Of a stretch of 64,000 nucleotides of DNA, positions 1 to 8,852 are shown piece after piece (the stretch's first letter is position 1; each line of letters opens with the position of its first letter). Below the pieces are notes generated by a model that saw only the letters and a program-made list of their open reading frames with translations, was not told where the DNA came from and did not search any database. The stretch spans positions 226,564-290,563 of the forward strand of contig NZ_AUMQ01000022.1 in NCBI RefSeq assembly GCF_000430765.1, in the 5' to 3' direction. This DNA is from Peribacillus kribbensis DSM 17871 (lineage in GTDB: Bacteria > Bacillota > Bacilli > Bacillales > DSM-1321). A program made the position numbers and the translations under genes.

Positions 1-76
1 GGTTCACGGTATATATAAACACAAAACTCAGTAAAATGATGAGCATCAGAAAAAACAAAGGCTTGGGTTTTCTCAT
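1..76 (-). CDS. Partial CDS, N-terminal membrane anchor
   Basis: Only the first 25 codons lie in the window; the gene runs off the left edge. The start ATG is preceded by AGAAAGGAACG. The visible residues begin MRKPKP and continue as a hydrophobic stretch of about 16 residues, so this is a signal peptide or membrane anchor. A terminator separates it from the SGNH hydrolase gene upstream, so it probably has its own promoter. In B. subtilis ypmS follows ypmR, but 25 residues are too few to call it. Confidence 0.5.
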   Translation of the reverse strand, partial: MRKPKPLFFLMLIILLSFVFIYTVN

Positions 77-179
77 CTGTAACGTTCCTTTCTAGTTGAC
101 TGCCTATCTATTATTCTATCATGTTCTAAAGGAAAGTGTTCTCCCGCGGACTTGCGGGATATGCTCATGGATCAGCAAA

Positions 180-212
180 AAAGCATATCAATCTGTAAAT
201 TGATATGCTCAT
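180..212 (-). terminator. Rho-independent terminator
   Basis: A stem of GAGCATATCAATT pairs with its complement and is followed on the minus strand by a T-run. It lies just after the stop of the SGNH hydrolase gene. Confidence 0.75.
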
Positions 213-261
213 GCCTCACATATGCTATTAAATATCTGGATGCAGCAATCCAATTCGTCCT

Positions 262-975
262 TTAGAAATGATAGCTTTTCAAAATATGATCGGCCAGCAG
301 GTCATATCCCTTATCATTAACATGCAAGGAATCATAGAAATAGTCTCTTTTCCGTTTTCCCTTAAACAGCTGATTCGTAGGGATAAACGTCATATACTGC
401 TTGTCTTTTGTCATCCCTTGAACAGATTCATTCCAATTATCGATATAGGTTTCAATCTGCTTTCCTGTATTCGGATATGGATTGTAAAGTCCCAGCACAA
501 TGATGGGGGCATCATGGTTCATGACATGAATCGCCTCTGTAATCATAGTTAAGTTGTGAAGGTATTCCTTTTTCGCAAGTGCCAGCTGTTTAGGCGGCAG
601 TCCGCTGAGATTATCGTTCCGGGAATTCTTCACTAAATCATTTGTGCCAATATAGAGAATAATATAATCTGAATTCTCAACCTGTCTGATCATTTTTGGC
701 TCGGCAAGCCTCAAAAGAAGCGCCCCGGATTTTTGGCCGATGACCCCAAAGCTCTTGGCGTCATATGTAACCTTAGAATTTTTTTGATTCAATTTATTCT
801 CCAGGGAACTAACATAGCCGGTTCCCTTTGAATCACCCAGCCCATAAGTCAGGGAATCCCCTAATGCCGTGATGACTCTTTTCCCTTTTTCATCCTCCGG
901 CCTGTTGAAAATATATGCGGCCAAACAAGCTATTACAAGCAATATAGGAAGGATAATCAGATTAAATTTCTTCAT
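262..975 (-). CDS. ypmR: YpmR-type SGNH/GDSL hydrolase, membrane-anchored
   Basis: A 237-residue lipase/esterase-fold protein. An N-terminal hydrophobic segment (about residues 3-23) would anchor it outside the membrane. The SGNH blocks are visible: ALGDSLTYGLGD near residue 38 with the nucleophile Ser, the GTND block (YIGTND), and the C-terminal DSLHVNDKGY block with catalytic Asp and His. I chose the internal ATG because AGAAGGG lies seven bases upstream; a start 12 codons earlier has no such site. The overall look matches B. subtilis YpmR, whose substrate is not known to me. Family call firm, symbol likely. Confidence 0.8.
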   Translation of the reverse strand: MKKFNLIILPILLVIACLAAYIFNRPEDEKGKRVITALGDSLTYGLGDSKGTGYVSSLENKLNQKNSKVTYDAKSFGVIGQKSGALLLRLAEPKMIRQVENSDYIILYIGTNDLVKNSRNDNLSGLPPKQLALAKKEYLHNLTMITEAIHVMNHDAPIIVLGLYNPYPNTGKQIETYIDNWNESVQGMTKDKQYMTFIPTNQLFKGKRKRDYFYDSLHVNDKGYDLLADHILKSYHF

Positions 976-1063
976 ACTATTTCCCTTCTGTCTTAAAAGA
1001 TCTGTCAACACTTTTATACCCTAAAAAGAGGCGGAATTAACTGCTCAGACAGAAGGCAGAGCT

Positions 1064-2323
1064 TTAAAATTTTCCTGGGATGAGGTAGAATTCCTTCTGC
1101 CTCCGAGTTAAATATGTCAGCTTCCCATTCATAAAGGCCGCGGATTCTTCCATATACATAATCACATCCTGACCCCACCCTTCTATAAATTGAGTCAAAT
1201 TAAACTCTAGGGCGAAGCAGGTATGATCTCTTAAAGGATACTCCCCGCGGATCGGGACCGGCCCCTGCTGATCATAAAGGCCGATAATCGGTCCCGCCCC
1301 ATGGCATTGATATCCCAGCGGATGAGAATAAATCATTGCCTGCAGTCCTTCTTTTTTAGCCTGTTCCAGAGAATGTTCGAAGATTTGATTTCCTGTTCTG
1401 CCTAAAATAAATTGCTCGCCAATGATGTCTTCCAGCCGGTTTGCTTTCTCCATCAAACCCTGAAGCTCGCGAGGGACGATTCCCTCAGAGGCAGCATAGG
1501 CAAGAAGCTGTGTATCGGTAGAAAAACCAAGATAGTGGATTCCAAAGTCCAGATGGACGATGTCCCCCTCCCGGATGATCGTATCGCTCATCCGGCTGTT
1601 CATGCTCCCCTTCCTTTGAACATCCACGGTTGGATAAAATGATGTCTTAAGACCAAGATCCAGAACTCTTTGGCGTATCCAATCCACTGCATCTCTGGTG
1701 CTGGTGATTCCAGGGATTATGGCTGTAAAGCTTTCAGCCGCAATCCTGCGGGTCATTTCTGCTATCTCCCCGTATGTTTCCAGCTCCTCAGAAAGTCTCG
1801 TTTCAAGCCATTCCACTGCAATGGCTTCTGCAGAAACGATTTCCGGACTTCCCGCTTCATGGATATAATGCCTGATTTTTTCAAAAAGCGAATGACTTAA
1901 TCCATCACAGACAGCATGGGTGCCTGATACATTTAAGGCGATCCTTTCCGGATTCCGTTCCTTAATGATTCTTTCTAAGCACTGCCATTGATCCTCGTTC
2001 TGTATATTCCAGACAGGGTGATAAAAGGGCTTGAATTCCGGATTTTGATGGATGACCAGCCTCTCAGCTTCCTTCCCCTTCTGCAGGCTGAATACGATAA
2101 GGGTCAGTCTTCTTGAACTGTCAATCGATGATGGGAAAAACGTTTCTAAAAGGGGATCTTCATTATATTCCCTTCCACCCATTATCCACATATCTACTTT
2201 ATGCTTGGCCATCAGTTCCGGAATCAGTCTGGATAGTCTAATGTCCAGCCATTTATCCTTGAGTGCCTCTCTCTCTTTTAATGGAAGGATTCCCAATTCC
2301 TCTTTTGCCGATAATTTTTTCAT
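1064..2323 (-). CDS. M24-family metallopeptidase (Xaa-Pro aminopeptidase-like)
   Basis: A 419-residue cytosolic protein with the creatinase/aminopeptidase P pita-bread fold expected for its C-terminal half. Metal-ligand positions are visible in order: Asp in HLDFGIHY, Asp in STDTQ, His in SHPLGYQCHG, Glu in ALEFN and Glu in YMEES. The N-terminal half is the non-catalytic creatinase-like domain. GGGAGAG precedes the ATG. Substrate is unknown; it may hydrolyse Xaa-Pro dipeptides or a related amide. It stands alone between two terminated genes. Confidence 0.8.
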   Translation of the reverse strand: MKKLSAKEELGILPLKEREALKDKWLDIRLSRLIPELMAKHKVDMWIMGGREYNEDPLLETFFPSSIDSSRRLTLIVFSLQKGKEAERLVIHQNPEFKPFYHPVWNIQNEDQWQCLERIIKERNPERIALNVSGTHAVCDGLSHSLFEKIRHYIHEAGSPEIVSAEAIAVEWLETRLSEELETYGEIAEMTRRIAAESFTAIIPGITSTRDAVDWIRQRVLDLGLKTSFYPTVDVQRKGSMNSRMSDTIIREGDIVHLDFGIHYLGFSTDTQLLAYAASEGIVPRELQGLMEKANRLEDIIGEQFILGRTGNQIFEHSLEQAKKEGLQAMIYSHPLGYQCHGAGPIIGLYDQQGPVPIRGEYPLRDHTCFALEFNLTQFIEGWGQDVIMYMEESAAFMNGKLTYLTRRQKEFYLIPGKF

Positions 2324-2389
2324 CCTACTCTCCCATCCCCGGTGAAGATTTCCTTCATCCCGGCTATTTTTAGATCATCCATTGAATGA

Positions 2390-2424
2390 AAAGCCAAGTC
2401 TTCCATGAGACTTGGCTTTTTGCT
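2390..2424 (-). terminator. Terminator after the phosphodiester-glycosidase gene
   Basis: AAGCCAAGTCT pairs with AGACTTGGCTT around a short loop, with T-rich flanks on both strands. It lies beyond the stop of the 2541-4784 gene and upstream of the M24 peptidase start; it could also act in the plus direction. Confidence 0.6.
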
Positions 2425-2540
2425 TCCCCCTCTTCATTGAAGAAAGGAGGATGTATAACTTGCACAGTGCCTGCAGATACGGCTGTATGGATATTGCCTT
2501 TATTCAGCCTGCGGCCCATATGCCCGCAAGACCGTGACAT

Positions 2541-4784
2541 CTACTTGATATTTGTGTAAACGGCAGAAAGCTGGTCAAAATACAGCGTGCCTTTATTTTT
2601 ATTTTTGCCATTGGTTTCTGCGGCATAAATCTGATTCAATTTGATTGGACCAGGGGAGCTGGCAGGAATATTTGCGTATACGTACTTCCAGCCCTTCCAA
2701 TCAAGTTTTCCCTGGGCTGTAAAATCAGTAACAAATGATTTTCCTTTCCCATCGGTAAATGAAGCCCTGAGCCAGTGTTTTCCGGAATCACCATACACCC
2801 ACAGCCCAAGCTTGATCGGCTTGCCGCTGATCGTCCTGCCGGCTTTTCCGTATTGATCCTTGAAATTCACGTAAGCAGTGGAAGTGCCGCTCATTCCAGT
2901 AAAATCATAGGAGAGTGACAGGGCATGCGTACCTTCGCGGACCGGATTCGGCCTGCTTGATAAAGCCAGAATGGCAGGCTTTGCTTTAACTGCTGAACCA
3001 GTTAGGGAATTCACATCCTCAAAGCCTTCGATGATGACTGGAGGTTTACCAATATTGACAGCTGCATCGGCCTTTGCTTTCCCAAACACCGCGGTCACTT
3101 TACCAGATGTCACACTGCTCCCTGCTGTCAGCGTTCCATTCCGGTCCACTTTTCCAACGTTCCCACTGGTTCCCCATTTTATTAGTCCAGGAGAAAGATA
3201 GACTTCCCTTCCTCCCTTATCAAAGCCCCTGACAGTAAAGGCTTGTCTGCTTCCAGGGAGAACAGAGGTTGACTTAGGGGATAGAGATAAGGAACCCATA
3301 TCCGTTACCACTTCCACATTAATCGTTTTGGATACAGTGCCTGATTTCACTATGATCCTTCCCTTTGCTGGCTTGGACCCTGCTGTAAAGACGCCGCTTG
3401 TACCGATCTTCCCGATGGAAGAATCAGCAGACCATTTCAGGCTCTTCGTATTGACTGTAACTCCATTATAATATTGATCCTGCCCTTTTAGTGGAATTCC
3501 CTTGCTGGCTTTAGCCAGAATTTTTATTGAATCCCCGAGTGGCGAAACAAAAGATGACAGCTGTGAAACAGGGGCGGTGGATACAATCATCAGCGCATTG
3601 GATACAGAGCGTTCAAATCCGTCTGAAGGATGGTTCAGTATGGAAAGAGACTGATTTCCTGGCTCTCTTGCGGCATATGTAGTCGAGCCTCCCCCATCCA
3701 TATTGATGGCTGTATCCATGCCTTTTTTGGAGAGATATCCTGCACCTTCAGCAATGGTCACCCCATCGCTGAAGCCTGGCTGCCGCCCGTCAAACGTTGT
3801 TATGTATAACTTTCCATCTTTGGCGGCGATCATGGTCCTTGGAGCACGTTCGGAGTTTTCACTGCCCGCTGACTCTGTAACTCTTCCATCCTTGATAATT
3901 AACTCACTTCCTGAAACGGCATGGACGGCACGATCCATTCCACCGTCAAAATTCAGCTGGAACTGAATCTCTTTACCTGTTTCAAGGTGATCTATGAGCC
4001 AGGAAGCCTGTGTCCCTGAACCAGCAAGCACCCACTTTCCTGCCGGAATGCTTGAGTTACGCTCAAAGCTCCAGCTCTCCACGGTGGCGCTGAGTGTCTG
4101 ATCGATGGCAAGGCGGTCTTCTTTTGGCTGCAGCACGAACTCTACTTCATCGCCTGAAGTTTTCGTGGACGGACCGTACCTCGATGTAAACAAGAAGAGG
4201 CTGTTTTTCTGTGTATCTTTATTCCTCCCCCTGTTAATGCCGGTCAGGGTTTTAAATCCCGCCTCGCCGGGCAGCTGGATTTTCCCTGTCATTTTTACTT
4301 GTTCCTTGATTTCAGCACGTCTGTCCTCCATAATCCCAAGAACGCCTTTTGAAGTCACGCCTGAAGAGATGACTTCACCCGCGGAAATTTGAAGGCCGGT
4401 CGGCTGCCCCGTATAGGGTGCAGCCGTTTTATAGAAACCTCCGTTAAATCCAGCAATGACCCTGTAGCCGTTTTTGTCGATTGATTTGGCCTGATTCCTG
4501 ACCGTATCAACCGAAAGGACTTTTCCACCTCCAGATGTGACCTCCATTTTGATGAAGGGATTGTCAGGATCTACTTCAAGAGTATTAATGGACTCTATAT
4601 TGTTCTTGCCCTTGAGGCTGTATGAGGTATGGGCCACACTTGGGCCGACCATATAATGGTTTATTTGCTGGACAGTAAAGGCAGATAAATCCAATGCCTG
4701 TGCACTGCCTGCCGAAGAAACAAACAGTGATCCTACTAATAATAAACCTGTTAATCTTGTAAAAAAGTTTCTAAACACTTTCAT
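2541..4784 (-). CDS. Secreted phosphodiester glycosidase-family protein with Ig-like domains
   Basis: A 747-residue exported protein. Residues 1-30 form a signal peptide with an ALA-like cleavage site (SAQALD). Residues about 60-400 resemble the NAGPA/phosphodiester glycosidase family: AGFNGGFYK, RAPRTMIA and the MDGGGSTTY block. Then come two Ig-like segments (about 420-490 and 495-575) rich in Gly/Ser/Lys and a C-terminal beta-rich domain (about 585-747) that resembles carbohydrate-binding modules. Related proteins act on sugar-1-phosphodiester linkages in exopolysaccharide or wall polymers; the exact substrate is inference. Ends in a terminator. Confidence 0.8.
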   Translation of the reverse strand: MKVFRNFFTRLTGLLLVGSLFVSSAGSAQALDLSAFTVQQINHYMVGPSVAHTSYSLKGKNNIESINTLEVDPDNPFIKMEVTSGGGKVLSVDTVRNQAKSIDKNGYRVIAGFNGGFYKTAAPYTGQPTGLQISAGEVISSGVTSKGVLGIMEDRRAEIKEQVKMTGKIQLPGEAGFKTLTGINRGRNKDTQKNSLFLFTSRYGPSTKTSGDEVEFVLQPKEDRLAIDQTLSATVESWSFERNSSIPAGKWVLAGSGTQASWLIDHLETGKEIQFQLNFDGGMDRAVHAVSGSELIIKDGRVTESAGSENSERAPRTMIAAKDGKLYITTFDGRQPGFSDGVTIAEGAGYLSKKGMDTAINMDGGGSTTYAAREPGNQSLSILNHPSDGFERSVSNALMIVSTAPVSQLSSFVSPLGDSIKILAKASKGIPLKGQDQYYNGVTVNTKSLKWSADSSIGKIGTSGVFTAGSKPAKGRIIVKSGTVSKTINVEVVTDMGSLSLSPKSTSVLPGSRQAFTVRGFDKGGREVYLSPGLIKWGTSGNVGKVDRNGTLTAGSSVTSGKVTAVFGKAKADAAVNIGKPPVIIEGFEDVNSLTGSAVKAKPAILALSSRPNPVREGTHALSLSYDFTGMSGTSTAYVNFKDQYGKAGRTISGKPIKLGLWVYGDSGKHWLRASFTDGKGKSFVTDFTAQGKLDWKGWKYVYANIPASSPGPIKLNQIYAAETNGKNKNKGTLYFDQLSAVYTNIK

Positions 4785-4969
4785 GATGACTGCATCTTCT
4801 CCTCTGGATTATACTTAATTCTTAGTTTAATAGATAATTTTACCATATTAACCATTTTCTTTATATATTTATTTGACATAAAATCTTGATAAGAGGGCTA
4901 TCAAAATGGAAGGAATAAGAATTTTATTTCAAGCCAAAAAATAGTGGTTATTTTTCTTGTTAATCAAAC

Positions 4970-5007
4970 ACAACAAACCCCTCATTTTGTCGATGAGGGG
5001 TTTGTTA
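4970..5007 (-). terminator. Terminator of the dpp-ykf operon
   Basis: AACAAACCCCTCAT pairs with ATGAGGGGTTTGTT immediately after the last gene of the operon; a T-rich tail follows on the minus strand. Confidence 0.8.
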
Positions 5008-5011
5008 AGCT

Positions 5012-5797
5012 TTATCTTTTTGTCAGATCATCATATATTATTTTACCTATATTGCTGATGATCTTTTTTCCTTTTATTTTATTACGGAGACCTTCTATTA
5101 AAATAGCGGCATAAGCTGTCCGGTCTTTAAATCGGATAATCGCGCAATCATGCTCCACACCCGGCAGCTCGCCTGTCTTATTTGCAGCCCTTACCCGATT
5201 GAGGTCCATAAGGGCAGGCAGCTTATCCTGGAATTGCTGCTTTTCCAAAATAGAGAGGATCTCATTTCTGCTTTCCTCCGACAAATAATGTCCTGCTGTA
5301 ATGGCCTTCAGGCACAGGAGCATATCTCCCGCTGAGGTATAATTGTTTCTTCCTTCTGTGATAGCAGCCCAATCCATCATCTTTCTGCCGAGCAGCGTCT
5401 GTGACAACCCCAGCTCATCTATAGTCCTATTTATGGCCCGCATGCCAAGGAGATCAATGCAGATATTCGCCGCGGTATTGTCAGAAACAATAATCATTAG
5501 TGTTAATAAATCCTTGACGGTCAGCGTGATCCCATCGGAAAGCGCCTGAATGACCCCTGCTCCCCCCGCCCTGCTGGAAGCAGGAACTTGTATAGGACGA
5601 TCAAGATGTAACGATCCCCTTTCACTTTCCCGATACGCTGTGAGCAGGATCGGAATCTTAATCAAGCTCGCTGAAGGCATCCTGAGAGAAACATTATGTT
5701 CAAATAGCTGCCCATCAATTTCAACGGCTGCACTGATCCGTCCATTTTCGGTCTGCAGCACCTTATGTAAGTCTTCAAACCATGCAGCACGCATCAT
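5012..5797 (-). CDS. Cytosolic beta-lactamase/DD-peptidase-fold serine hydrolase
   Basis: A 261-residue protein of the class A beta-lactamase-like superfamily. The SxxK motif is SLIK near residue 44, SDN is in IVSDNTAA near residue 105 and KTG is in NKTGELPG near residue 207. I see no clear ExxLN omega-loop, so genuine beta-lactamase activity is doubtful. There is no signal peptide, so it should act in the cytosol. It begins 9 bases after ykfD and is the last gene of the muropeptide operon; acting on imported wall peptides or related amides is my inference. It is not part of the B. subtilis dpp operon as I know it. Confidence 0.75.
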   Translation of the reverse strand: MMRAAWFEDLHKVLQTENGRISAAVEIDGQLFEHNVSLRMPSASLIKIPILLTAYRESERGSLHLDRPIQVPASSRAGGAGVIQALSDGITLTVKDLLTLMIIVSDNTAANICIDLLGMRAINRTIDELGLSQTLLGRKMMDWAAITEGRNNYTSAGDMLLCLKAITAGHYLSEESRNEILSILEKQQFQDKLPALMDLNRVRAANKTGELPGVEHDCAIIRFKDRTAYAAILIEGLRNKIKGKKIISNIGKIIYDDLTKR

Positions 5798-5806
5798 GCT
5801 TCCCCC

Positions 5807-6817
5807 TTACTTTGCAGCGGCTGTTTGATCATACTCTTTCCCGTCCATGACTTCTTTATTGTATAAATGGCAGGCAACAAAATGACTGTCTTCCGCCTCC
5901 TGCCAAACCGGCTTCTTCTGGGAACAGACGTCCATGGCATGCGGGCATCTTGTACGGAAAACACAGCCGCTTGGCGGGTTTATCGGACTTGGAAGATCCC
6001 CCTTTAGTATGACCCTCTCCCTTGCATCCTCAATGTCCGGATCAGGGATGGGGATGGCTGACAACAGAGCCTGTGTATATGGGTGTAGCGGAGACTTATA
6101 CAGCTGGCTGCTTGTGGTCAGTTCCACCATATTGCCTAAATACATAACTGCAATCCGGTCGCTGATCTGTTTTACCATGGAAAGGTCGTGGGCAATAAAT
6201 AAATAAGTGAGGCCTTTTTCCTTTTGCAGCCTCATCAGCAGATTCACCACCTGGGCCTGCACCGATACATCAAGGGCCGAAATCGGTTCGTCCGCTATGA
6301 TGAATTCCGGGTCCAGGGCAAGGGCCCTTGCTATTCCAATCCGCTGCCTCTGTCCGCCGCTGAACTCATGGGGATATCTGTTCGCATGATCACGGTTCAA
6401 TCCCACGTCCTCTAAAAGCTGATAAACCCTCTTCTGCCGGTCCTTTTTGCTGCGGTACAATTTATGCACTTCCATCGGTTCAGAAATAATCTCCATGACT
6501 GTAGAGCGGGGGTTAAGGGAGGCATAAGGATCCTGGAATATCATCTGCATTTTGCGGTGAAACGAAAACTTTTCTTTATCCTTTAAGGCATGAATATCCT
6601 GGTTATTAAACACAACCTCACCCGCTGTCCGGTCATACAGGCCCATGATCGTTCTTCCCGCTGTAGACTTTCCGCAGCCGGACTCTCCTACAATTCCAAA
6701 TGTCTCTCCCTTATGAATTTTGAAAGAAACATCATCAACAGCCTTCAACACTTCATTTTTGCCAAGATTAAAGTATTTTTTCAGATTATTAACTTCTAAG
6801 AGCACCTGCTGTTTCAT
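5807..6817 (-). CDS. ykfD: Oligopeptide ABC transporter ATP-binding protein YkfD
   Basis: A 336-residue OppF/DppF-type ATPase. Walker A is GESGCGKST near residue 43, the signature is SGGQRQR, Walker B is FIIADEP, and the oligopeptide-type C-terminal extension contains the Cys-rich CVFRTRCPHAMDVC block. It pairs with DppD to energise the DppBC permease. It lies between ykfC (17 bases away) and the serine hydrolase, in the same position as B. subtilis ykfD. Confidence 0.92.
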   Translation of the reverse strand: MKQQVLLEVNNLKKYFNLGKNEVLKAVDDVSFKIHKGETFGIVGESGCGKSTAGRTIMGLYDRTAGEVVFNNQDIHALKDKEKFSFHRKMQMIFQDPYASLNPRSTVMEIISEPMEVHKLYRSKKDRQKRVYQLLEDVGLNRDHANRYPHEFSGGQRQRIGIARALALDPEFIIADEPISALDVSVQAQVVNLLMRLQKEKGLTYLFIAHDLSMVKQISDRIAVMYLGNMVELTTSSQLYKSPLHPYTQALLSAIPIPDPDIEDARERVILKGDLPSPINPPSGCVFRTRCPHAMDVCSQKKPVWQEAEDSHFVACHLYNKEVMDGKEYDQTAAAK

Positions 6818-6834
6818 GACTTACCCCTCTCTTC

Positions 6835-7734
6835 TTATGCTCCGTATCTTCTTGCAGCACATAATTCAATTTTATATAAAGTACCTTCCAGAGGTATAAT
6901 CTCAATGCTTTTGCCTGTCTTAGGTGAATGCAGCAGCTTTCCATCTCCATAATAGATTCCTACATGATGGACAGCCCCCTTTCCTTCCTCATAAGCAAAA
7001 TAGAGCAAGTCTCCAGGCTGAAGCTGATCCAGTTCAACTGCCCTTCCATCTTCCAGCTGATCATGGGCATCCCGGGAAATCCTGTAGCCATTTGCCTTCG
7101 CCATCGTATAACTGAATCCTGAACAGTCATAGCCAAAGCTTGAGACTCCTCCCCAAAGATAAGGAAGCCCTACAAACTGCTCTCCTGCAGCCGCGATACC
7201 TGCTCCATTTCCTTTAGGAATGGAAGCTGGATTCGGATAAATCTCCGCATCTCTCCTGGACAGCCAGCCATATCCTTCTGGCGTCTGAACCTTTATTCGA
7301 TCCTCTTCCTGTGATAAAACAGGCAGGATGGTCTGGAAGCACAATACCAAAGCAGCTTCTCCATCTAAAACAAGCTCTGCTTTTTTGCTTGTAACGACAG
7401 CAATCTCACCTTCAAGGTTAAATCCATTGCTATCTGCAAGCTGAGCGGAAGGGATCCATCCGGGATATCCGCGTGTATCCTTCGAGGAAGGCTGACTGTG
7501 GCAGATGACATGTGCCCACCCCTCCTTTTCCTCGATAACAAGAACTTCCTCGCCAAACAGCACCTGAGTTTGAACTAGATTCGAATTGCATAGGTCCAGG
7601 CTCTTTTCGTAGGAAAGTCCGTTTATCCATTTGGTTATATCCGGATTCCCTCCAATCGCCTCTTTATCTATGTCTCTGGCAGAATCAAAATGAGTCCATA
7701 CGGTCGCAACCGATGTATTTATAAGCCTTTTCAC
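6835..7734 (-). CDS. ykfC: Gamma-D-glutamyl-L-diamino acid endopeptidase YkfC
   Basis: A 299-residue cytosolic NlpC/P60 cysteine peptidase. Two SH3b-like segments (about 1-160) precede the catalytic domain. The nucleophile is in GYDCSGF near residue 203 and the His is in AVHHVGIYYG near residue 256. The family cuts the gamma-D-Glu to diaminopimelate bond of imported muropeptides after the L-Ala end is free. The ATG overlaps the ykfB stop by four bases, which suggests translational coupling. Confidence 0.92.
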   Translation of the reverse strand: MKRLINTSVATVWTHFDSARDIDKEAIGGNPDITKWINGLSYEKSLDLCNSNLVQTQVLFGEEVLVIEEKEGWAHVICHSQPSSKDTRGYPGWIPSAQLADSNGFNLEGEIAVVTSKKAELVLDGEAALVLCFQTILPVLSQEEDRIKVQTPEGYGWLSRRDAEIYPNPASIPKGNGAGIAAAGEQFVGLPYLWGGVSSFGYDCSGFSYTMAKANGYRISRDAHDQLEDGRAVELDQLQPGDLLYFAYEEGKGAVHHVGIYYGDGKLLHSPKTGKSIEIIPLEGTLYKIELCAARRYGA

Positions 7735-8828
7735 GATTTACTCCCCTTTTCATCCTGATTGACGACTGTAATCCCAAGCCCTGTGCGCTCTGCAAAGGTG
7801 ATTTTCCGTCCGCTATAGTGTATTCCACCCTGAATGATCTCTTTGGCAAGCATAAGAGGGGCATCAAAATCAAATCTCGTAATATTCTTTTTGGCTGCGG
7901 CAAAGTGGGCTGCAGCCGTGATGCCCAGCCGGGTTTCAATCATACTTCCAACCATGCACTCCACCCCGCATACTTCAGCAAGGGCATTTATTTTTTCGGC
8001 CTGATAAATGCCTCCAGCCTTCATCAGCTTAATATTGATTAAATCAGCGCTTCTTGTTTGAAGCACTTCGAAGGCCTGCTTTGGAGTGAAAATGCTTTCA
8101 TCGGCCATGATCAAGGTGTCCACACTGTCTGTCACCTGCTTTAATCCCTGAATATCAGAGGCATGGACAGGCTGCTCCACAAGTTCAATCCCCAGCCCTT
8201 CATCCTCCATTTTCCGGATAATCCTGACTGCCTCCTTAGGCGTCCAGCCCTGATTCGCATCCAGCCTGATTTTAATGCCGTCCCCGACCCGCCTCCGGAT
8301 CTCCTTTATTCTCGCCAGATCGGTATCCACATCCTTACCTACCTTGACCTTCAGGACATTAAATCCATCATTTATATATTTTTCTGCATCCTCCCCCATC
8401 TCCACGGGAGAATTTACACTGACCGTAAAATCAGTTTCAATTTCTGATTTAAAGCCCCCCAGATATTGATAGAGAGGAAGACCTGCGTGCTGGGATAGGC
8501 AGTCGTATACCGCCATATCCACCGCTGCTTTGGCACTTGAATTTCCGACAAGAATTGAATTCAATCCTTGAAAAACAGATTCATAATTCAGCAGATTCTG
8601 ATCCGCAAGAAAGGGTTTTATAATCCCATTTACTGCCCCTTCAATGCTGTCTTTACTGTCTCCGGTTATGACGTGGGTGGGAGGTGCTTCTCCCCACCCC
8701 GTAATCCCATTGTCACAAGTCATTTTTACAATAATGGTTTCAGCAGTCTCCACGGTTCTAAGGGCCGTTTTAAACGGCTTTATAAGCGGTACCGCAGCCC
8801 GGAACGTCTCTAACGATGCTATTTTCAT
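7731..8828 (-). CDS. ykfB: L-Ala-D/L-Glu epimerase YkfB
   Basis: A 365-residue enolase-superfamily (muconate lactonizing subgroup) enzyme. The catalytic lysine is in LKVKVGKD near residue 160; metal ligands Asp, Glu and Asp are in RLDANQGW, LVEQPV and IMADES; the second lysine is in INIKLMKAGG. It epimerises L-Ala-D-Glu released by YkfC to L-Ala-L-Glu so that it can be used as ordinary dipeptide. It sits between ykfA and ykfC. Confidence 0.92.
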   Translation of the reverse strand: MKIASLETFRAAVPLIKPFKTALRTVETAETIIVKMTCDNGITGWGEAPPTHVITGDSKDSIEGAVNGIIKPFLADQNLLNYESVFQGLNSILVGNSSAKAAVDMAVYDCLSQHAGLPLYQYLGGFKSEIETDFTVSVNSPVEMGEDAEKYINDGFNVLKVKVGKDVDTDLARIKEIRRRVGDGIKIRLDANQGWTPKEAVRIIRKMEDEGLGIELVEQPVHASDIQGLKQVTDSVDTLIMADESIFTPKQAFEVLQTRSADLINIKLMKAGGIYQAEKINALAEVCGVECMVGSMIETRLGITAAAHFAAAKKNITRFDFDAPLMLAKEIIQGGIHYSGRKITFAERTGLGITVVNQDEKGSKS

Positions 8829-8852
8829 CCCTATACTCCCTTTCTAAAACAA

